DNA of 29,951 nt from positions 1 through 29,951 of the forward strand of contig JBOHSA010000071.1 in NCBI GenBank assembly GCA_050732995.1, given 5' to 3'. The translations under genes were made by a program, and so were the position numbers. The notes beneath the pieces were generated by a model that saw only the letters and a program-made list of their open reading frames with translations, was not told the DNA's origin and made no database searches. Source of the stretch: JBOHSA01 sp050732995. GTDB lineage: Bacteria; Gemmatimonadota; Gemmatimonadetes; Gemmatimonadales; GWC2-71-9. This document shows, one piece after another, positions 25,687 to 29,951 of the stretch. Numbering within the stretch: the stretch's first letter is position 1; each line of letters begins with the position of its first letter.

Positions 25687-27000
25687 TCAAGTCGTCGCAA
25701 CTGGCGGCTCCTGGCGGCGCCGGGCGAAGATGCTGCGCGCCAGGATGCCCACCCCCGCCGGCTGCCCCTGGCGACGCGGCACGGCCATATAGAGGAGATA
25801 GATCGCCAGCCAGGTGAGCCAACTCGCGCGCTCGCTCCAGCTGAGGCCGCGGAACAGGAACCACGGTTGGGTCACGGGCGCCGTCCAGCCGAGCCACTCG
25901 CCCTGGAGCAGGGCCAGCGGCCGGGCGAGGATCCGATTGGCGCGAACCCCCTGCGCCCCGGGCACCGCGAGGTTCCAGACGCACGTCGCCGCGCCCCACC
26001 CGTGATTGTCGCTGCCGCCGACGACGAGCAGGTCGTGCCGGGCCGCGAGCGCGAGCACCCGGCGGCGCTCCGGCGCCGGGAAGCCGATGGCCTTGGGGGC
26101 GCAATTCACGACCTCGAATCCGTTCACCCCGGCGGCGACGAAGGCGTTCAGCTCATCGCGATAGTTGCGCCAGTATTCCGGGATCGACGCGATCCCGAGG
26201 GCCCCCTGCTGGTCGAGCGCGTGGAAGATTCCGAGCATCCGCTCGGCGCTGCCCGAGAACGCCGTGCGATCGAGCGGGCGCACGGACCCGAGGGCGAGCA
26301 CGTGTTGCCGGTGCACGCTCCATTCCACGCCCGGCAAGAGCACGATGGCAGTGGCCGTGGAAGAGGTGCCGTCGAAGACGACGTTGTGATCCGTCACATA
26401 GCTCGCTTCGAAGCCCTGCCGCGCGTGCCAGCGCGCCAGCCGCTCCGATGTCCACCCCGCGCGACCGTCGTGGGATGCCGCGGTATGGGCGTGATAGTCG
26501 ACGACCGTGAGCGACGAGTCGGCGACCACGAGCCGGGCGGCGGGGCGGGGTAGGACGAGCGTGGCGCCGGCCAGGGCCACGATGAGGATCGGCCCCACCA
26601 GCGCACGCCCGACGCGGAGCCGGAGCGACCCGACGCGAGCTCGTCGCCAGCCCCAGAGCGCCAGCGCCAGGGCCCAGACCGCGAGCCCCCAGCGCGCCCG
26701 CTCCAGGCTCAGAAACGTGAGCGCGTCGAGCGTGTTGGAGAATGGCGCGACCACGACGTACCACGCCGGGAGCGCGAGCTCGGCGTCCCCCGGGGTCGCG
26801 CCGGTCATCACGTCGACCAGGGGAGGGAGGGGATACACCGCGCCCGCGAGCACGAGCGCGACGAGCAGACAGGCGAACGGGTGGCGGCGTACCAGGTTCA
26901 GCCGTAGAATCCGGTGCGATGGGATGGAAGGAAAGTAGCCTCGTCGTGGGGGAGCAGGGAGGGCGGCTCTGATCGTGGCGCCCGAAGCCCTGATCGCCAT
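25687..27000 (-). CDS. Membrane-anchored PHP-domain phosphoesterase-like protein
   Basis: A 437-residue protein. The N-terminal part has about four hydrophobic segments (roughly 42-62, 78-98, 104-118, 133-150). A PHP metal-dependent phosphoesterase domain follows: VVDYHAHTAASHDG (H170, H172, H177), YVTDHN (D204-H205), LPGVEWSVH and GGSDNHGWG (D331, H333). One more membrane segment lies near the C-terminus (WLTWLAIYLLYMAVP). The substrate is unknown. The only canonical start ahead of the first membrane segment is the ATG at 27000, but the first 35 residues look unlike protein and overlap the divergent gene by 26 bases, so the true start may be a rare codon nearer 26910. Confidence 0.78.
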   Translation of the reverse strand: MAIRASGATIRAALPAPPRRGYFPSIPSHRILRLNLVRRHPFACLLVALVLAGAVYPLPPLVDVMTGATPGDAELALPAWYVVVAPFSNTLDALTFLSLERARWGLAVWALALALWGWRRARVGSLRLRVGRALVGPILIVALAGATLVLPRPAARLVVADSSLTVVDYHAHTAASHDGRAGWTSERLARWHARQGFEASYVTDHNVVFDGTSSTATAIVLLPGVEWSVHRQHVLALGSVRPLDRTAFSGSAERMLGIFHALDQQGALGIASIPEYWRNYRDELNAFVAAGVNGFEVVNCAPKAIGFPAPERRRVLALAARHDLLVVGGSDNHGWGAATCVWNLAVPGAQGVRANRILARPLALLQGEWLGWTAPVTQPWFLFRGLSWSERASWLTWLAIYLLYMAVPRRQGQPAGVGILARSIFARRRQEPPVATT

Positions 27001-27640
27001 CGGCGCCGCGGCGGCGGCGGGCGGGATCGTCTATGCCGTCCGCGCCCTCGAGCGCAAGCGCCGCGAGGCCTACGAACACTACTCCCTCACCCGCGGCTTC
27101 ACCTTCGAGCGCGAGCGACCGGATGCCCACCGCCGCTTCGAGACCGTGTTCGACCTGTTGGCCAAGGGGCGGTCGCGGAAGTGGGGCTATACGATCGCGG
27201 GAAAGCGGAACGGCTACCCCTTCACCGCCTTCGAGTACGCCTGGGTGACGTCCGGCGGCAAGAACAGCCAGCGGCACCACCTGCGCGGCATCGTGTGGGA
27301 GTCGCCCGCGGGCCCGCTCCCACAGTTCTCGATCGCGCCGGAGGGCCCGCTCGCCCGGCTGGGCCACCTGCTGGGCAGGCCGGACATCGATTTCGCGGAG
27401 TCTCCCGAGTTCTCCCAGGCGTACGAGGTGAATGGGCAGGACGAAGCAGCCGTCCGGGCGCTGCTCACCTCGGAGATCCGGGCGTTTCTGGCGGCGACGC
27501 CGCGCCAGCAGGTGACCGGTGGCGGGCCCTATCTCTTCTGGTGGGATACGGGTCGGCTCCCCCGGGCGGACCTGCTGGACGAGTGGCTGGAGGCGGGGGA
27601 CCGCGTGCGGCGGCTGTTTCTCCGACCGGCGACCTCGTGA
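26975..27640 (+). CDS. Membrane-anchored conserved hypothetical protein
   Basis: A 221-residue protein of unknown function. It has one N-terminal hydrophobic segment (about 4-22, ALIAIGAAAAAGGIVYAVRA), then a basic stretch and a soluble domain with FTAFEYAWVTSGGKNSQRHH (87-106) and PEGPLARLGHLLGRPDIDF. This layout resembles a widespread group of short membrane-anchored proteins whose domain follows the pattern 'F..FEY.Y.tg.GKN'. I do not recognise a named family with confidence. GTG at 26975 is supported by GGGAGGG upstream. It overlaps the next gene by GTGA. Confidence 0.72.
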   Translation: MAPEALIAIGAAAAAGGIVYAVRALERKRREAYEHYSLTRGFTFERERPDAHRRFETVFDLLAKGRSRKWGYTIAGKRNGYPFTAFEYAWVTSGGKNSQRHHLRGIVWESPAGPLPQFSIAPEGPLARLGHLLGRPDIDFAESPEFSQAYEVNGQDEAAVRALLTSEIRAFLAATPRQQVTGGGPYLFWWDTGRLPRADLLDEWLEAGDRVRRLFLRPATS

Positions 27641-28134
27641 CGCGCTTCACGGAGCTTCCCGACCTCGTGCTGGGTCCCCTCGCCGGCCGCCCCGATGCCG
27701 ATTGGCTCAAGGCGCCGCCGGGGAAATGGACCTCGGCGCAGATTGTGGAGCATCTGGCGATCGCGCTGGACACCAGCTCCCACGTCTTCGAGGATCGTCG
27801 CGCGCGCGACCCGATGCACCGCCGCCCCCGTACCTGGAAAGAGCGGCTCGCCTACGCGTTCATTCTCGGCCTGCGCTGGTTTCCTCCGGGCCGGAAGGCC
27901 CCCGCGCAGTCCACGCCGACCGACCACCCCGATCCGACCGCCGTGGTGGCGCGGTTCCGCACGGGCGTCGAGCGGTTCCTGGCGCTCGAGAAACTCCTGC
28001 TCCCCGCCCGCCGCTACGACCTGTTCGTCAAACACCCGCGCCTGGGGGACTTGAACCTCGAGGAATGGATGCGGTTTCACGTGGTCCACTCGCGGCATCA
28101 TGCGAAGCAGATCCGGGAGCGGCTGAGGGGATGA
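27637..28134 (+). CDS. DinB-like / DUF1569-type protein
   Basis: A 165-residue protein with the four-helix bundle layout of the DinB superfamily. GKWTSAQIVEHLAIAL carries the first metal-ligand-type histidine, and NLEEWMRFHVVHSRHHAKQI near the end carries the HxxHH cluster. Members often bind a divalent metal and some are thiol-dependent transferases; the function here is unknown. The GTG start (27637) overlaps the previous stop as GTGA, and its stop overlaps the next ATG as ATGA, so three genes are translationally coupled. Confidence 0.82.
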   Translation: MTRFTELPDLVLGPLAGRPDADWLKAPPGKWTSAQIVEHLAIALDTSSHVFEDRRARDPMHRRPRTWKERLAYAFILGLRWFPPGRKAPAQSTPTDHPDPTAVVARFRTGVERFLALEKLLLPARRYDLFVKHPRLGDLNLEEWMRFHVVHSRHHAKQIRERLRG

Positions 28135-28292
28135 GCCGCAGGCGGAAGGGGACGAAGCTCACCGTCCGCGTTCCCAACCCCGCCGCCCCCGTGAAGCAGC
28201 GGCTCAAGACGCCGTCCCACAAAGTGCACCGTTCGGGGAAAGCCTACCGGCGGCGGGAGAAGCACTCTGGCCGGTCTAGGGAACTTGAGTAG
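28131..28292 (+). CDS. Small basic protein, 53 residues
   Basis: Starts at the ATG that overlaps the DinB-like stop (ATGA) and ends TAG at 28290-28292. The product MSRRRKGTKLTVRVPNPAAP then VKQRLKTPSHKVHRSGKAYR and a basic tail is about one-third Lys/Arg. Such composition suits nucleic-acid or ribosome binding, but no family is recognised. The ATGA coupling and the absence of stops support a real gene. Confidence 0.6.
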   Translation: MSRRRKGTKLTVRVPNPAAPVKQRLKTPSHKVHRSGKAYRRREKHSGRSRELE

Positions 28293-28308
28293 TCAGTCTC
28301 AAGCACGA

Positions 28309-29268
28309 ATGCCGGCCGCGAGCGCCATTAAGCCCGCCCGATTCGGCCTGGCCGGCAAGATCTTCCTCGCCTCCACGCTGCCTGTCGCGCTGATGTTCGG
28401 CGTCACGTTCGGCGTCACGTCCTTCCAGGCGAACCGCACGGCGGATGCGTCGATCGGGCGGGCGTTGCTCGCCACCAAACGCGCGGTGGAGAGCCTTCTC
28501 GCCGCCCGCACGCGCGCGGTCGCCGTGATGAGCGCGCTGAGCGCGGGGGTGCCGCAGTTCCGCGAGCGACTGCTCACCAGCCGCGAGCGGGCCAACGTGC
28601 TGGACCAGGCCGAGGAATACCGCGAGCTCATCGGCGCGGCGTGGGTGCTCGTCGCCGACGCCGAGGGCATCCTCATCGCCCGGACCAACTATCCCGACCA
28701 GTTCGACATCGATCTGTCGAACGCCCCGCTCGTGGCCAACGCCCTGGGCGGGGAGCAGACGAGCGGCGCGTGGCTCGACGACGTGCGGGGGCAGATGTTC
28801 ATCGCCGTGGGCACGCCGCTCCAGGCGTCGCGGACCACGGCCCCGCAAGGCGCGCTGGTCACGGCCTATGAGGTGGACGACTCCCTGGCGCGCTCGATCG
28901 GCGCGGCCACCAACGCGCAGGTCGTCTTCTTCATGCTCGACACCCTGAACCAGCCGGTAGTCGTCGGCGGCACGCTGCCGCGCGAGGACGTGGCGCCCGC
29001 CCTGCGCGACAGCGCTATCGTCACGACACTCGCTGCCGACACGGGGGAAGGAGCGCCGCTGGCGCTGGTGGCCGGCGGGGAGCACCTGATCGGGCGCGCG
29101 GGAGCCATCCGCTCGCCGGCGGGCGACCTGCGCGGCGGCTTCGTCGCCTTTCGGTCGCGCGAGGCGGAGCTCGCGGCCTTCACCGCGCTCCAGCGCGCGA
29201 TGATCCTGGCCATCGGGCTCGGCATCGTGCTCGCGCTCGTGTCGGCTTTTGTCCTCGCCCGTCGCTGA
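28309..29268 (+). CDS. Two-helix membrane sensor module without output domain
   Basis: A 319-residue protein. The membrane segment at about 16-39 (GKIFLASTLPVALMFGVTFG) is followed by about 250 periplasmic residues of Cache-like character (AAWVLVADAEGILIARTNYP; FIAVGTPLQ; ALVTAYEVDD; GDLRGGFVAFRSREAELAAF), a second membrane segment (about 295-317, ILAIGLGIVLALVSAFVLAR), then an immediate stop after ARR. In the usual architecture a HAMP linker and a kinase, cyclase or methyl-accepting domain would follow, so this is truncated or a stand-alone sensor. The next 70 bases in another frame read SLKQLISSRG, vaguely HAMP-like. The ATG at 28309 is preferred over an upstream TTG at 28285 that overlaps the small protein gene. 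Confidence 0.72.
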   Translation: MPAASAIKPARFGLAGKIFLASTLPVALMFGVTFGVTSFQANRTADASIGRALLATKRAVESLLAARTRAVAVMSALSAGVPQFRERLLTSRERANVLDQAEEYRELIGAAWVLVADAEGILIARTNYPDQFDIDLSNAPLVANALGGEQTSGAWLDDVRGQMFIAVGTPLQASRTTAPQGALVTAYEVDDSLARSIGAATNAQVVFFMLDTLNQPVVVGGTLPREDVAPALRDSAIVTTLAADTGEGAPLALVAGGEHLIGRAGAIRSPAGDLRGGFVAFRSREAELAAFTALQRAMILAIGLGIVLALVSAFVLARR

Positions 29269-29329
29269 AACAGCTGATCTCATCGCGGGGCGTGCTGCGG
29301 GCGATGGCGGGACGGTGCAGACTCAGCCG

Positions 29330-29353
29330 CTTAGCCCCTTAGTCCCTTAGCTC
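29330..29353. repeat. Three degenerate octamers CTTAGYYC
   Basis: CTTAGCCC, CTTAGTCC and CTTAGCTC stand head to tail in the gap between the truncated sensor and the lipoprotein gene. They are short and imperfect, and similar in style to the heptad repeats in the permease array. Nothing else is seen in the gap 29269-29354. Confidence 0.4.
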
Positions 29354-29354
29354 A

Positions 29355-29567
29355 CTACATTTTCTTCTTGATGAGCCTTACCGCGGCGCTGTCGTTTCCT
29401 CTCACCATCTCCCCTCCCGGCATCGTGTCGAGCAGGCTGTCGAGCTTCATCGGATCGCGCACGATGCTCGAGTCCATCGCGGGCATCTCGACGCGGTCGG
29501 ACATCTCGCGGTTCTCCCGGCAGCCCGTCGCCAGGGCGAGCGCGCAGATCAGAGCCCCGCGAACCAC
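29355..29567 (-). CDS. Small lipoprotein, 70 residues
   Basis: A GTG at 29567-29565 opens a 70-residue frame: signal VVRGALICALALATG, then Cys16 in a good lipobox (LATGC). The mature part is a short charged chain (RENREMSDRVEMPAMDSS ... SAAVRLIKKKM) with no recognised domain. The frame stays open upstream only as a shadow of the molybdoenzyme gene, which ends 19 bases inside this one. The overlap and orientation suggest an operon with the oxidoreductase; a role as its lipid-anchored partner is speculative. Confidence 0.66.
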   Translation of the reverse strand: MVRGALICALALATGCRENREMSDRVEMPAMDSSIVRDPMKLDSLLDTMPGGEMVRGNDSAAVRLIKKKM

Positions 29568-29951
29568 GGGTACCCCTGGTCTTCCCAGTAGCCGCCCGGC
29601 CGGCGGTCGGTGAAGGTCATGGACACGAGATACTTGGTCAGTTTGTAGCCGAGCTTGGTGGGAGAGTACAGCCGCAGCGGCGCTCCGTGCGCCGGCGGCA
29701 GCGGGTTGTCGTTCATGCCGTAGGCGAGGATCGTCTGGGGGTGCAGCGCGCTCGCCAGGTCCCAGCCGTTCGAGTAGCCGGCGTCGAACGACACGAAGTG
29801 GATGTAGCGGGCCGCCGGATGGGGGCGGCAGCGCCGAACGATCGCGGCCACCGGCGTCCCGTGCCAGCTCGCGATCGCCGTCCACCCCTCCACGCAGTGG
29901 TGCTTCACCGTGTAAGAGGTACGTGGCATGCGCATCAGGTCGTCGAGCGAC
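29549..29951 (-). CDS. Sulfite oxidase-like molybdopterin oxidoreductase, C-terminal part (runs off window)
   Basis: About 133 residues at the C-terminal end of a molybdopterin-dependent oxidoreductase of the sulfite oxidase/MsrP family. SLDDLMRMPRTSYTVKHHCV then EGWTAIASWHGTPV contains the HCVEGW motif whose Cys is the molybdenum ligand. Then come YIHFVSFDAGY, LAYGMNDNPLPPAHGAPLRL and the ending GYWEDQGYPWFAGL, all family features. The frame is open to the window edge (29951), so the start lies outside. A short family member would be about 200-300 residues. The substrate cannot be told from this part. It overlaps the downstream lipoprotein gene by 19 bases. Confidence 0.92.
   Translation of the reverse strand, partial: SLDDLMRMPRTSYTVKHHCVEGWTAIASWHGTPVAAIVRRCRPHPAARYIHFVSFDAGYSNGWDLASALHPQTILAYGMNDNPLPPAHGAPLRLYSPTKLGYKLTKYLVSMTFTDRRPGGYWEDQGYPWFAGL

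Overview
The window is a very GC-rich bacterial segment (roughly 70% G+C by eye) with tightly packed genes that often overlap by a few bases. The many large orphan-type FtsX/MacB permeases of the ADOP family, the HTH_34-type regulator paired with a small membrane protein, DUF3052, and a scrap of a TPR-type Ser/Thr kinase point to Gemmatimonadota or Acidobacteriota, with Gemmatimonadota my first guess. No rRNA, tRNA, transposase, phage gene or CRISPR array was seen.

Layout. 1-89 (-): the first codons of uppS, running off the left edge. 125-1064 (-): a six-helix membrane protein and its winged-helix regulator behind a good sigma70 promoter with a dyad just upstream. 1125-1361 (+): remnant of a TPR kinase C-terminus. 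1365-4490 (-): an overlapping operon of DUF3052 protein, sigma54-dependent response regulator and histidine kinase. 4569-5936 (+): a LanC-like protein with a twin-arginine signal and a CCG-type zinc site. 5975-23724 (-): a 17.7-kb run of membrane fusion protein, MacB-type ATPase, ADOP permease, second ATPase and then six more ADOP permease loci. Of the seven permease loci, four look intact, one has an in-frame deletion, one has a single nonsense codon and one is a collapsed remnant. 23910-27000 (-): a secreted M28 peptidase and a membrane-bound PHP-domain protein. 26975-29268 (+): a membrane-anchored hypothetical, a DinB-like protein, a 53-residue basic protein and a two-helix sensor that stops right after its second membrane segment. 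29355-29951 (-): a small lipoprotein and the C-terminus of a sulfite-oxidase-type molybdoenzyme that runs off the right edge.

How the parts may work together. The MFP, the two ATPases and the permeases form a MacAB-like tripartite export or envelope-remodelling locus. A near-consensus -24/-12 promoter (TGGCACG...GTGCC) lies 48-63 bases upstream of the MFP start, and the only sigma54 activator in the window is encoded about 19 kb away at the other end of the same locus, with its kinase. The simplest reading is that this two-component system switches on the permease operon, and that the LanC-like protein between them works with the exported substrate or with the envelope. No lanthipeptide precursor or dehydratase is present, so a classical lantibiotic cluster is not supported.

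Most striking are the seven-fold permease array served by one MFP and two separate ATPases, the array's visible decay, the exported CCG-type LanC-like protein, and the palindromic heptad repeats in front of two permease genes.
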